Part shown: positions 54,332 to 64,000 of the stretch, piece after piece | Layout of the letters: each line of letters opens with the position of its first letter | Numbering within the stretch: the first letter of the stretch is position 1 | Assembly: GCA_016871775.1 (NCBI GenBank) | Contig: VHCI01000002.1 | Coordinates: forward strand, 21,506 to 85,505 | Length of the DNA: 64,000 bases | Origin: Verrucomicrobiota bacterium | GTDB lineage: Bacteria; Verrucomicrobiota; Verrucomicrobiia; Opitutales; Opitutaceae | Direction of reading: 5' to 3' | Made by a program: the position numbers and the translations under genes | The notes under the pieces: generated by a model | The model's database searches: none | What the model saw: only the letters and a program-made list of their open reading frames with translations | Told to the model about the DNA's origin: nothing

Positions 54332-55849
54332 ATGAAGCCCCCCGTCGAATCCAACCGCGCCAAGTACATGACCCTGATCGCCGCCTTCCTCGGGTGGATG
54401 TTCGACGGGTTCGAGATGGGCCTCTTCCCCCTGATTGGCCAGCCGGCCCTCAAGGATCTCCTCGGGCCCGCCGCTCCCGCGGGGGACACGGCGGCGTGGT
54501 TCGGCGCGATCATCGCGGTGTTCTTGGTGGGCGCCGCCAGCGGCGGGGTGCTCTTCGGCTGGCTCGGCGACAAGATCGGGCGCGTGCGGGCGATGTCGCT
54601 CAGCATCTTCACCTACGCGATCTTCACCGGCCTCTGTGGGTTCGCGACTGAGGCGTGGCATATCGCCGCATTGCGGTTCATTGCCTCCCTCGGGATGGGT
54701 GGCGAGTGGTCGCTCGGCGTGGCGCTGGTGAACGAGGTCTGGCCCGGCAAGTCGCGAGCGCTGATCGCGGGCCTGATCGGCGCGGCGGCGAACGTCGGCT
54801 TCCTAATGGTGGCGCTGCTGAGTATGGGTCTTGTGGGCTTCATTGGGGGCGTCGAGGGGATGCTCCGCGGGATCGGTCTCTCCGAGGCCGCCACCCAGAG
54901 CCTGCTCGCGAACTCGGCGTGGCGCTTCCTGATGATCAGCGGCGCCTTCCCCGCGCTGCTCATCTTCTTCATCCGCCTTTTCGTTGGCGAGTCCGAGAAG
55001 TGGGTCGAGGAAAACGCCAAGGGCTCGACCTCGCACTGGAGCAAGTCCGACCTGCTCGGGGTGCTGGTGGCCTGCCTCGCCGCGCTCGTCATCATCGGCG
55101 CTTGGACGCCGGCGGTCTCGAAACTGCACTGGGCCTGGTCGACGCTGATCACGATCATCGGCGTGGCGGTGGCGCTATGGGGTTACCTTTTCCCGGTGAA
55201 GCAGTACCTTGCGCGCGCGGTGGCCGCGGGAGGCCTGAAGGCCGGCACGCAGTCCGAGGTCGTGCGCAGCATGCTCTTCGGGGCGGTCCTCGCGGGCGTT
55301 GCCCTACTGGGCACGTGGGGCTCGATCCAGTGGGCGCCGCGCTGGGCGGCCGAGCTGATGCCGGACACCGCCACAATGAAGCATTTCGCGAAGGAGAAGA
55401 CCCAGCTGGCCACGTCCCTCGGCGCGATCGTCGCGACGATCATCGCCGCAGTTGCCGCGGGCCGCTTCGGGCGCCGCATCACGTACGCCGTGCTCTGCGT
55501 GGGCTCGATCGCCTCGGCCCTCTACTTCTATCTCGGCAACGCGGCCTTCGGCACCGGGTTCATAATCGCCGCTTTCATCGCGGGCGGGGTTACCGCCTCC
55601 TTCTACGGGTTTTTTCCGCTGTACTTCCCGGAGCTGTTCCCGACCGCGGTGCGGGCCACTGGCCAAGGCTTCGCCTTCAACTTCGGCCGAATTGTCGCTG
55701 CCGTCGGCGGACTACAGACGGCCACGCTGATCAAGGCCTTCGACGGCAGCTTCGCGAAGACCGGCTCCACCCTTGCCGCGATCTACCTGGTGGGGATGAT
55801 CGCCATCTGGTGGGGACCTGAGACCAAGGACCGTGAGCTGCCCGAATAA
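54332..55849 (+). CDS. MFS transporter
   Basis: MTLIAAFLGWMFDGFEMGLFPLIG; VLFGWLGDKIGRVRAMSLSI; LGMGGEWSLGVALVNEVWPGKSRALIAGLIG. Confidence 0.92.
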   Translation: MKPPVESNRAKYMTLIAAFLGWMFDGFEMGLFPLIGQPALKDLLGPAAPAGDTAAWFGAIIAVFLVGAASGGVLFGWLGDKIGRVRAMSLSIFTYAIFTGLCGFATEAWHIAALRFIASLGMGGEWSLGVALVNEVWPGKSRALIAGLIGAAANVGFLMVALLSMGLVGFIGGVEGMLRGIGLSEAATQSLLANSAWRFLMISGAFPALLIFFIRLFVGESEKWVEENAKGSTSHWSKSDLLGVLVACLAALVIIGAWTPAVSKLHWAWSTLITIIGVAVALWGYLFPVKQYLARAVAAGGLKAGTQSEVVRSMLFGAVLAGVALLGTWGSIQWAPRWAAELMPDTATMKHFAKEKTQLATSLGAIVATIIAAVAAGRFGRRITYAVLCVGSIASALYFYLGNAAFGTGFIIAAFIAGGVTASFYGFFPLYFPELFPTAVRATGQGFAFNFGRIVAAVGGLQTATLIKAFDGSFAKTGSTLAAIYLVGMIAIWWGPETKDRELPE

Positions 55850-55873
55850 CCCGCGCCGCGGTCCCGCCCGCTG

Positions 55874-57847
55874 ATGCCCCCGGTTCCGTCCGCCGCTCGG
55901 GATCCCGTGTGGGATCCGCGGCGCTGGCTGCCCACCACCCGCGACGAGGCGTCCGCCCGCGGCTGGGACGAGCTCGATGTGGTGCTGGTCTCGGGCGACG
56001 CCTACGTCGACCACCCCGCGTTCGGCACCGCCGTCATCGGCCGGATGATCGAGCGGGAGGGCCTCCGCATCGCGATCATCGCGCAGCCGAACTGGCGCGA
56101 CGACCTCCGCGACTTCCGCAAGTTCGGCGCGCCCCGGCTCTTCTTCGGCGTCACCTCGGGTTGCATGGACTCGATGGTGAACCGATACACTGCGGCGAAG
56201 AAGCTGCGCAGCCAGGACGCCTACACGCCGGGCGGAGAGCACGGGTTTCGGCCCGACTACGCGGCCACGGTCTACTCGCGCCTCCTCAAGCAGATTTACC
56301 CCGAGGTCCCCGTCCTGCTCGGCGGCATCGAGGCCAGCCTGCGGCGCGTCACGCACTACGACTACTGGTCGGACACGCTGAAGCCGGGCATTCTGGCCGA
56401 AAGCGGCGCCGATATGCTGGTGTACGGGATGGGCGAGCTGCCCCTGCTGGAGATCCTCCGTCTGATCAAGCAGGGGGTCCCGTTCCCGTCCCTGCGCACC
56501 ATCGCGCAGACGGCGGTGCTGCTCCCGACTGGCGCGCCGGTGCCGAGGAACCAGCACTGGGAGGACTTCACTCTCCACAGCCACGAGGCGTGCACTCGGG
56601 ACCGGGCGCTCTACGCGCGGAACTTCAAGGACATCGAGACCGAGTCGAACCGGGTGAAGGCGCGGCGGCTGCTGCAGGCCAGCGGCGATCGTCTGTTGGT
56701 GGTCAACCCGCCGTTCCCGACGATGTCCGAGCGGCAGATCGACTCGAGCTTCGACCTGCCGTATACGCGGCTGCCACACCCGAAGTACCGCAAGCGGGGG
56801 CCGATTCCAGCCTACGAGATGATCAAGCACTCGATCAACATGCACCGCGGGTGCTTCGGGGGGTGCAGCTTCTGCACGATCTCAGCGCACCAGGGAAAGT
56901 TCGTCGCCAGCCGCAGCAAGGCGAGTATCCTGCGCGAGGTCGAATCCATCAAGCAGATGCCCGACTTCCGGGGCACGATCTCCGACCTCGGCGGTCCCTC
57001 CGGCAACATGTACAAGATGAAGGGCCGCGAGCAGTGGATCTGCGACGAGTGCGTGCGACCGAGCTGCATCTGGCCGGATGTGTGCCGGAATCTCGACACC
57101 GACCACACCGCACTGCTCGACGTCTACAAGGCGGTCCGCGAGACCCCCGGGGTGAACCACGCCTTCGTCACCAGCGGGCTCCGTTACGACCTGTTCCTGC
57201 ACAAGCACGCCAAGGGGCAGGAGAAGGAGAGCCACGAGCGTTACGTCGACACGCTGGTCGAGCATCATGTTTCCGGCCGGCTCAAGGTCGCCCCGGAGCA
57301 CACCTCGGACGCGGTGCTGCACGTGATGCGCAAGCCCTCATTCAAGTACTTCCGGCGCTTCAAGGAGAAGTTCGATGCCGCCAAGGGTCGCGTCGGGCGG
57401 GACAACCTCCAGATCATTCCTTACTTCATCAGTTCCCATCCTGGCTCTCGCCCCGAGGACATGGCCCAGCTGGCGGTCGAGACCAAGGAGCTGGGCTTCA
57501 AGCTCGAACAGGTGCAGGATTTCACCCCGACCCCGATGACGGTCGCGACCGAGATCTATGCCACGGGGGTGCACCCCTACGATCAGAAGCCTGTCTGCGT
57601 CGCCCGCTCGCCGGAGGAAAAACAGGAGCAGCGCAGCTTCTTCTTCTGGTACAAGCCGGAGATGAAGGCGGCACTCCGCGCCACTCTCCGCCGTCTCGGG
57701 ATGGGCGAGACCGCCGCGCGTTTGCTGGGTGACGGAACGGCCAAGGACCGGATGCGGGCCGAGGACATGATACACTGCGGTGGCCTGCCCCCGCCGCCCC
57801 CTGCGCCGGTCCGCCGTTTGTGGTTCCGGCGCCGGGATCGCGGTTGA
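55874..57847 (+). CDS. YgiQ family radical SAM protein
   Basis: WLPTTRDEASARGWDELDVVLVSGDAYVDHPAFGTAVIGRMIE; radical SAM NMHRGCFGGCSFCTISAHQGKFVASRS. Confidence 0.95.
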   Translation: MPPVPSAARDPVWDPRRWLPTTRDEASARGWDELDVVLVSGDAYVDHPAFGTAVIGRMIEREGLRIAIIAQPNWRDDLRDFRKFGAPRLFFGVTSGCMDSMVNRYTAAKKLRSQDAYTPGGEHGFRPDYAATVYSRLLKQIYPEVPVLLGGIEASLRRVTHYDYWSDTLKPGILAESGADMLVYGMGELPLLEILRLIKQGVPFPSLRTIAQTAVLLPTGAPVPRNQHWEDFTLHSHEACTRDRALYARNFKDIETESNRVKARRLLQASGDRLLVVNPPFPTMSERQIDSSFDLPYTRLPHPKYRKRGPIPAYEMIKHSINMHRGCFGGCSFCTISAHQGKFVASRSKASILREVESIKQMPDFRGTISDLGGPSGNMYKMKGREQWICDECVRPSCIWPDVCRNLDTDHTALLDVYKAVRETPGVNHAFVTSGLRYDLFLHKHAKGQEKESHERYVDTLVEHHVSGRLKVAPEHTSDAVLHVMRKPSFKYFRRFKEKFDAAKGRVGRDNLQIIPYFISSHPGSRPEDMAQLAVETKELGFKLEQVQDFTPTPMTVATEIYATGVHPYDQKPVCVARSPEEKQEQRSFFFWYKPEMKAALRATLRRLGMGETAARLLGDGTAKDRMRAEDMIHCGGLPPPPPAPVRRLWFRRRDRG

Positions 57848-57871
57848 CCGGGCCTCCCCTGAGCCCGCGTT

Positions 57872-59869
57872 TCACCAGCCGAGGCTGCGGCGCGGGCGGA
57901 GCGGCTGGTACAGGTCAGGGGCGAGTTCCTCGAGGAAGCGGCTCGGGCTCTGCAGCATCGCGGGGCCGCCCTTGGTGTTGAGCTTCGGGAAGCAGAGGTA
58001 GAGCTCGTCGCGCGCGCGGGTTACCGCCACGTAAAACAGCCGCCGCTCCTCCTCGACGTCGCCTGCCTCGATCGCGCGTCGCAGCGGGAAGCTGCCCTCC
58101 GCGAGCCCGATCAGGAAGACGGCGGCGTACTCGAGGCCCTTCGCCTGGTGGACGGTCGTGAGGCGCAGGGCGTCCTCCGCCGGATCGGCGGAGCGGTCGC
58201 CCGTCTCGCTACCGAGTAGCATCACCTGCGCCAGCAGCTCGTGCATGTCCTCGTGGCGGCTGGCGAAGCCGACGAGCGAGCGCAGATCGTCAAGACGCGA
58301 CTCGTAGTTGGCGTACGCCCCCTTGAGGTAATCTCCATACCAGCCGTCGAGCGCGATTTCGACCGCGTTGTGGGGCTTGAGGGTACGCATCACGTCACGT
58401 ACCTGCCGCAGGGAGGCGGTGAATTTGGGCCACTCGTCGCGGGCGTCGCGGGGCACGCGCGAGGCGACGTCGTCAGTTCCGAGGGCGTCGACGAAGTCCT
58501 GCCGCATCAGCCGCGCGTGGTCGAGCGCGGCGGCGTGCAGCTTCTGTGCGTTCTTGTCGCCGACCTTTGGGAGCAGGACGGCGATGCGGCCCCAGGCCGC
58601 GGTGTCGGCCGGGTTGAACACGAAGCGGAGCAGCGCCATGAGGTCGCGCACATGCGCCTGTTCGAAGAAGCGCACTCCGCTGGTGATCTGGTAGGGGATC
58701 TGCAGCCGGGCCAGCTCCAGCTGTAGGTCGAGGGCCTGGAAATGCGCCCGGTAGAGGATCGCGATGTCCCGCAGGGAGCAGCCCTCGTCGATAAGCCCGC
58801 GGATCCGCTGCACGATAAATTGGGCCTGCTCGCGTCCGTCCATCGTCTGGACGTAGTAGGGCTTTTCGGAGTTGGCCCGGTGCGGGCGGAGTTCCTTCTC
58901 GAAGGCGCGGCCTCGGGGCTGGGCCAGCAGCACGCCGTTGGCGAGAGCGAGGATCTGCGGGGTGGAGCGGTAGTTGGTCTCGATGCGGTGGAGGACGGTC
59001 CCGGGGTGGCGGTCGGGAAAAGTGAGGATATTCTCCACGTTCGCGCCGCGCCAAGTGTAGATGCACTGGGCGTCATCCCCGACCACCATTACTCGGTGGT
59101 GCGCGCCGATCAGGTCCACAATCTGCGACTGGAGCACGTTGGTGTCTTGGTACTCGTCGACGAGCACGTGGCGGAAGCGATGGGCGAAGTACTCCCGCGT
59201 TTCGGGCGAGCGGCGGAGCAGGTCTAGCCAGAGCTCGAGTAGGTCGTCGTAGTCGAGCTGGCAGCCCGCGCGCTTCCGCTCTGCGTAGGCGCGGGCGAAC
59301 TCCGGCAGCCGGTCCCCGATCTCCTCGTGCTGGGGGAAGAACCGCCGCACCGTCTCCGCGAGCGGGAGCTGGGTGTTGCGGGCCATCGAGAGGATGGCGT
59401 GCAGGGGGCCCGGCTTCGGGTGGGTCTTGTTCTTAAAGAAGCCTTTGTCCAGCGCGTCCACCGCGTCGCGGAGCACGCCCTCCGACTCCTCGGCGTCGAG
59501 GATGGTGAAGCTGCGGGGCAGGCCGATCGTCTCGCCGTGGAGCCGCAGGGTGCGGTGGCCAATGCTGTGGAAGGTGCCACCCCAGAAGCGGCCGGGTTCG
59601 ACGCCGGTGAGCTCGTGGACCCGGTGCAGCATCTCCTTCGCGGCCTTGTTGGTGAAGGTCAGCAGGAGGATCTCCCCGGGCCGCACGCCTTGGGAAAGCA
59701 GGTAGGCGACCCGATAGGTGAGCGTACGTGTCTTCCCCGAGCCGGCACCCGCCAGCACCAGGAGGGGACCTGGCTCGGCGGTGACCGCCTGGAACTGCTC
59801 GTCATTCAGCTCGGCGCGGAAGTCGATGGGCGGGAGGGCCGGGATTTCGGGGTGAGAAGGTAAAGCCAT
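57872..59869 (-). CDS. UvrD/PcrA-like ATP-dependent DNA helicase
   Basis: LNDEQFQAVTAEPGPLLVLAGAGSGKTRTLTYRVAYLL; LVDEYQDTNVLQ; VVGDDAQCIYTWRGANVENIL; LTTVHQAKGLEYAAVFLIGLAEGSFP. Confidence 0.95.
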   Translation of the reverse strand: MALPSHPEIPALPPIDFRAELNDEQFQAVTAEPGPLLVLAGAGSGKTRTLTYRVAYLLSQGVRPGEILLLTFTNKAAKEMLHRVHELTGVEPGRFWGGTFHSIGHRTLRLHGETIGLPRSFTILDAEESEGVLRDAVDALDKGFFKNKTHPKPGPLHAILSMARNTQLPLAETVRRFFPQHEEIGDRLPEFARAYAERKRAGCQLDYDDLLELWLDLLRRSPETREYFAHRFRHVLVDEYQDTNVLQSQIVDLIGAHHRVMVVGDDAQCIYTWRGANVENILTFPDRHPGTVLHRIETNYRSTPQILALANGVLLAQPRGRAFEKELRPHRANSEKPYYVQTMDGREQAQFIVQRIRGLIDEGCSLRDIAILYRAHFQALDLQLELARLQIPYQITSGVRFFEQAHVRDLMALLRFVFNPADTAAWGRIAVLLPKVGDKNAQKLHAAALDHARLMRQDFVDALGTDDVASRVPRDARDEWPKFTASLRQVRDVMRTLKPHNAVEIALDGWYGDYLKGAYANYESRLDDLRSLVGFASRHEDMHELLAQVMLLGSETGDRSADPAEDALRLTTVHQAKGLEYAAVFLIGLAEGSFPLRRAIEAGDVEEERRLFYVAVTRARDELYLCFPKLNTKGGPAMLQSPSRFLEELAPDLYQPLRPRRSLGW

Positions 59870-59973
59870 TCGGAGCGGCCGCCAAGGGCGCAAAAACCCC
59901 GGGCGGGCGCAAGGGTTTCCCGCCCGGCCACTCTCCGCTCGCCGTCGCGCTGCCGCGCGGGCAGCCTCCGGGG

Positions 59974-61395
59974 ATGAAGACCGCCCTGCTGTTGCTCGGG
60001 CTCGTGCCCGCCTTGGCCGCCGCGCCCGCCCTGACGCTCTACCATCAAGGCTTCGCCGTTGTCCGGGAACGCGTGCCGTTGCGGCTCGTTGCGGGCGAGA
60101 CGGAGGCCGCCTTCGCCGGGGTCACCGCGCAGGTTGAGCCGGACTCCGTGGTGCTGCGGGATCCGGCCGGTAAGGTCGCTTTCCGGGTGCTGGAGCAGAG
60201 CTACCGGGCCGACGTCGTGTCGCAGGCGCTCCTGCTCACGCTGCACGAGGGCCGGGAGATAGATTTTCTGGTGCGGGACCGCGACGCCCGCGAGCACACG
60301 GTGCGCGGCAAGATCATCCGCGGCGGCCACCAGCCTGGCGGTGAGCCGGTGGCACCTATCATCGAGGTTGAGGGCAAGGTGCGGTTCTCCCTCCCCGGAG
60401 AACCCCTTTTCCCCGCTCTGGGCGGTGACGGGATTCTTCGCCCCACGCTGTCTTGGCGCCTCGCCGCCGCAGTCACCGCGGAATTTGAGGCCGAACTCGG
60501 CTACGTCACCGGCGGGCTCGGCTGGCAGGCGGCCTACAACCTCGTCGCCCCGGAGCAGGGGGACCTGCTCGACCTCGTGGGCTGGGTCACTCTCTCAAAC
60601 CAGAGCGGCCAGACCTTCACCGGTGCGGCGGTCAAGCTGATGGCGGGCGACGTGGCCCGCCTCGCGCCCCCGCCGGTGCGGATGAACCGCGGCCGCGAAG
60701 CGGTGATGCTCGCGATGGCGGCGGACGGCGCCGTGACCGAGAAGGCCTTCGACGAGTTTCGCCTGTACGCGCTCCCGCGCTTGGTGACGCTCCGCGATCG
60801 GGAGACCAAGCAGGTGGAATTCCTGCGCGCGACGGGTGTCCGCGCGCCGGTGCTCTACGTCTTCGACGGGGCGCCGGGGATGTCCTTTAGCGGCGGGGCG
60901 AACCGCGATCCTAGCTTTGTCAGCCAGGGAGCCGCAAAGGTCGCCGTGTTCCGCGAGTTCCAGAACTCCGAGGAAAATCTTCTCGGCGTGCCTCTGCCCA
61001 AGGGGCGCCTGCGCTTCTACCGCCAAGACGCGGCGGACGGCCGCCTCGAGTTCACCGGGGAGAACGAGCTCGACCACACGCCGCGCAATGAGCTAGTGCG
61101 GGTTCGCACCGGCAACGCATTTGACCTGGTGGGCGAGCGGACCCGCACGCAGTACAACGGGAGCAACCGCCAGGAGTTCGCGGAGGAGGACTTTGAGATC
61201 CGCCTGCGCAACCGCAAGGCGGCCCCGGTGACGATCCGTGTCATCGAGCGCCTCTACCGCGGTGGCAACTGGCGGCTGACGCAGCACTCTGCACCCTTCA
61301 CGCGCCGCGACGCGCAGACGATCGAGTTCGGAGTGGCCGTGCCGCCGGACGGCGAGACCGTGGTGACCTACCGCGTCCGTTACGACTGGCGCTGA
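59974..61395 (+). CDS. DUF4139 domain-like exported protein
   Basis: Signal peptide MKTALLLLGLVPALAAAPALTLYHQGFAVVRERVPLRL; LGWQAAYNLV; LLGVPLPKGRLRFYRQD; YRGGNWRLTQHSAPFTRRDAQTIEFGVAVPPDGETVVTYRVRYDW. Confidence 0.8.
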   Translation: MKTALLLLGLVPALAAAPALTLYHQGFAVVRERVPLRLVAGETEAAFAGVTAQVEPDSVVLRDPAGKVAFRVLEQSYRADVVSQALLLTLHEGREIDFLVRDRDAREHTVRGKIIRGGHQPGGEPVAPIIEVEGKVRFSLPGEPLFPALGGDGILRPTLSWRLAAAVTAEFEAELGYVTGGLGWQAAYNLVAPEQGDLLDLVGWVTLSNQSGQTFTGAAVKLMAGDVARLAPPPVRMNRGREAVMLAMAADGAVTEKAFDEFRLYALPRLVTLRDRETKQVEFLRATGVRAPVLYVFDGAPGMSFSGGANRDPSFVSQGAAKVAVFREFQNSEENLLGVPLPKGRLRFYRQDAADGRLEFTGENELDHTPRNELVRVRTGNAFDLVGERTRTQYNGSNRQEFAEEDFEIRLRNRKAAPVTIRVIERLYRGGNWRLTQHSAPFTRRDAQTIEFGVAVPPDGETVVTYRVRYDWR

Positions 61396-61412
61396 GCCGG
61401 GCTCAGGCCGCC

Positions 61413-63839
61413 TCAGCCGGCGGGCGCGAAGTCGACCTGGCGGCGGTAGCGGTCCACCTTGGCGACGATCACCTCGAGACGATCATTGAGGCCGAGGCGG
61501 CGCCGGTGACGGCGGCCGATCAGGGCGTCCCCCGACGGCGTGGGCGCGTAGCGGTCGTCGCGCAGGGACTCCAGCGGGAGGAAGCCGAAGGCGAGGGACT
61601 CGGTCAGCTCGACGAACAGGCCCTGCGGCCGCACGTCGGTGATGACCGCGGCGAAGCGGGCGGGTGGGCGGAGCTCCAGCTGGCGGGAGAAGAACTCCAT
61701 CAGCTTGACCTTCACGCTGTCGCGCTCGGCCTCGGCACTGTTGATCTCCGTACGGCTGAGGTGCTCCGCGAGGCGCTCGACGCCAGGGAGGTCGTAGCGG
61801 GTGGCGCGGGCGCCGCCGGCCTGACCGCGGGTGAGGTGGCGTTCCAGCACCCGGTGCACCACGAGGTCGGCGTAGCGCCGGATCGGGGAGGTGAAGTGGG
61901 TATAGTCCTTCTTATGCAGCCCGTAGTGTCCGTCAGGCGCGGGGCGGTAAGCGGCCTTGCGTAGGCTGCGCAGGAGCTGGGTGCGCAGGGTGTGGCTCTG
62001 GGCGTGGGTCGCAAGGATCGCGAGAACGCGGCCGAGTTCCGCCCGGTCCGTGAGGTCGCCAGTGGGGATGCCGTGGTCGGCGAGGGTCGGGCGCAGTTCC
62101 GCGAGTCGAGCCGGTTCCGGGTCGTCGTGCACCCGGTAGAGCGAGGGAAGCTTGTGCTGGCGGGTGAGGCGCGCGACGGCCTCGTTCGCCGCGAGCATAA
62201 ATTCCTCGATCAGCTGGTGGCTTTCGTCGTGCTCCACCCGCTCGAGGCGGTCAGCGTAGCCCGCGGGATTCAGCAGGATCTTCGTCTCCGGCATATCCAG
62301 ATCGAGGCTGCCGTGTGCCATCCGCTCTTGGCGCAGCCGGCGCGCGAATCGCCACAGGCGCCGGATGCACGCCTGCAGGTCGCCCAGCTCCGCCGCCGTT
62401 AGTTCCCGCAGCGCCCGGCCGGTCGAACCGGTCTGGTGTGTGGGTGGCAACGGGAGCTCCCGGATGCGCGCGAGGTCATCCTCCTGCAGGAACGCGAGCG
62501 CCTGGCGATAGGTGAGGCGCTTCTGGCTGCGGATTACCGTGCGGGCGGGCGCACTGCTGCGGAGTCGTCCGCCTATATCGAAGTCCAACAGCACCGCTTG
62601 GCACAGGCGATCCTCCCCCTCGACGAGGGAGCAGAGGCCGTTGGAGATGGGTTCCGGCAGCATGGGCACGACCGTGCCGACGAGGTAGGTCGAGTTGCCG
62701 CGGCGCTGGGCCTCGCGGTCGAGCGCGCTGCCGGGGCGGACATAGTGCGAGACGTCTGCGATGTGGACGCCCACCCGCCAGCCGCCGTTGGGCAACTCCT
62801 CGAGCGAGAGCGCGTCGTCGAAGTCCTTCGCGTCGTCGGGATCGATGGTGAACACGGACCGTGAACGGTAGTCCAGCCGCCCGCGGGTGTCGCGCGCGGG
62901 GACTTTGACGGGCAGGGCCGCGGCCTCGCGCAGGGCATCGCCGGGGAAGCGCGGCTCAAGCTCGTAGGTCAGCAGGATTGCGCGCAGCTCCGCGTCGGGT
63001 TCGTGGGTGCGGCCGAGCCGAGCGGTGATAACCCCGGGCGGGGGCAAGGAAGCGTCGGTCCAAGCGCCGAGGCGCACAGCCACCTTGTCCCCGGCGCGCG
63101 GGGCGGGCTCAAGCCCCCCGCGGGCGGGGGCGGGCACCGTAATCTCACGGGTGAAGCGTGGGTCGTCTGGCGCGACCATCCAGCCGCCCCGGTGCCGGCG
63201 GAGTTCCCCGACCACGACGTCGCGGTTCCGCTCGAGTACGTGGACGACGCGGCCGACGCGCTCACCAGGCCGGCGTCCTTGCCGGCCAGGATGGATCTGC
63301 ACCACCACGCGATCGCCTGGCAGCGCGACCCCGGAATCGCCCGGGGGAATTTGCACCGCGGGGACAGGCGCCGCCCCGGGGGGCTGTTCCGGCACCGCGA
63401 ACCCGGAGCCGCCGGTGCGGAACTGGATGCGAGCCACCAGTTCCCCGCGGCGCTGGCGGGGCGCGGCGTTCGTCTCGCCGCGGACAGCCGGCGCCGGCTG
63501 CTCTCCTGCGGGGACGGGCAGGCGTCCGGGGCGGGGAAAGGGCAGGGGCGAGCCCGGGGGCGGCATCGCAGGCCCGCGGCGGCGCGGGGTGAACACGGGG
63601 CGCGCGGCGGCGGGGTTGGGCGGGGACTCCTGCTGGGCGGCAAACGTGGGCGCGGCGGGAAGGAGCCGGCCGTCTTGGGCGCGGCGTAGCTTGCCGGTCC
63701 GCGTCAGCGCGGCGATGGCCTCCGCCAGATGGGCGAGCCGCACGGGGGGTCGGCCGAGCAGGGGGGCAAGTTGGGCGGGACGGGCAGGGGCGAAGCCCGC
63801 GGAGCGGACTAAGTTGAGCAGACGATCGCGGAGCGACAT
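61413..63839 (-). CDS. rnr: Ribonuclease R (RNB/S1 family)
   Basis: FTIDPDDAKDFDDALSLEELPNGGWRVGVHIADVSHYV; KKDYTHFTSPIRRYADLVVHR; PQGLFVELTESLAFGFLPLESL. Confidence 0.95.
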   Translation of the reverse strand: MSLRDRLLNLVRSAGFAPARPAQLAPLLGRPPVRLAHLAEAIAALTRTGKLRRAQDGRLLPAAPTFAAQQESPPNPAAARPVFTPRRRGPAMPPPGSPLPFPRPGRLPVPAGEQPAPAVRGETNAAPRQRRGELVARIQFRTGGSGFAVPEQPPGAAPVPAVQIPPGDSGVALPGDRVVVQIHPGRQGRRPGERVGRVVHVLERNRDVVVGELRRHRGGWMVAPDDPRFTREITVPAPARGGLEPAPRAGDKVAVRLGAWTDASLPPPGVITARLGRTHEPDAELRAILLTYELEPRFPGDALREAAALPVKVPARDTRGRLDYRSRSVFTIDPDDAKDFDDALSLEELPNGGWRVGVHIADVSHYVRPGSALDREAQRRGNSTYLVGTVVPMLPEPISNGLCSLVEGEDRLCQAVLLDFDIGGRLRSSAPARTVIRSQKRLTYRQALAFLQEDDLARIRELPLPPTHQTGSTGRALRELTAAELGDLQACIRRLWRFARRLRQERMAHGSLDLDMPETKILLNPAGYADRLERVEHDESHQLIEEFMLAANEAVARLTRQHKLPSLYRVHDDPEPARLAELRPTLADHGIPTGDLTDRAELGRVLAILATHAQSHTLRTQLLRSLRKAAYRPAPDGHYGLHKKDYTHFTSPIRRYADLVVHRVLERHLTRGQAGGARATRYDLPGVERLAEHLSRTEINSAEAERDSVKVKLMEFFSRQLELRPPARFAAVITDVRPQGLFVELTESLAFGFLPLESLRDDRYAPTPSGDALIGRRHRRRLGLNDRLEVIVAKVDRYRRQVDFAPAG

Positions 63840-63910
63840 AGACCTCCCGCCGGCCCTCGGACCGAGCTTTGGGATTGGCGGGAGGCAATGAGGCTTCTAC
63901 CCCTCTAGCG

Positions 63911-64000
63911 ATGAAAATCGTCCACGCGGCGAGCGAGCTGTTCCCGTATGTCAAGACCGGTGGCCTCGCGGATGCGGTGGGCGCGCTGGCCGGGGAACTG
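63911..64000 (+). CDS. glgA: Glycogen synthase (N-terminus only, runs off the right edge)
   Basis: MKIVHAASELFPYVKTGGLADAVGALAGEL matches the GlgA N-terminal ADP-glucose binding region (KTGGLADV). Confidence 0.92.
   Translation, partial: MKIVHAASELFPYVKTGGLADAVGALAGEL

Noticed and set aside
54655-55821. 388-aa plus-strand ORF
   Set aside because: Alternate frame inside the MFS transporter gene
55909-57732. 607-aa plus-strand ORF
   Set aside because: Frame-shifted shadow of the YgiQ-like radical SAM gene; Arg/Gly/Ala-rich with no motifs

Overview
High-GC bacterial chromosomal window; gene content (PVC-restricted Minf_1886-type protein, double-length UvrA, heptose genes) suggests Verrucomicrobia/Opitutaceae. 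No rRNA, tRNA, CRISPR array or intact mobile element was seen. About 48 genes are supported, mostly core and metabolic. They include: a DUF1302/DUF1329/YCF48-like/RND-MMPL envelope module at the left edge; an exported SOD next to a Fur-like regulator; NAD kinase/TlyA/Fpg/heptose genes; a fused double UvrA; rpsP-trmD-rplS; transketolase; an RND-adaptor-TolC efflux operon; an AsmA-like gene followed by a two-gene ATPase + TOPRIM/DUF4276-like module; an acyltransferase-AMP ligase; a sugar-acid cassette (two PfkB kinases, LarA-like, FAD oxidase); trxB, YgiQ-like radical SAM, UvrD helicase, RNase R, and the start of glgA. Best candidates for follow-up are (i) the translationally coupled ATPase/TOPRIM-like pair at 42533-44190, (ii) the 1876-aa four-ATPase UvrA, (iii) an RND pump with an apparent extra two-TM insertion, (iv) a zincless-finger Fpg, and (v) a three-lesion DeoR pseudogene. 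Everything rests on reading the sequence and ORF track; no database search was run.
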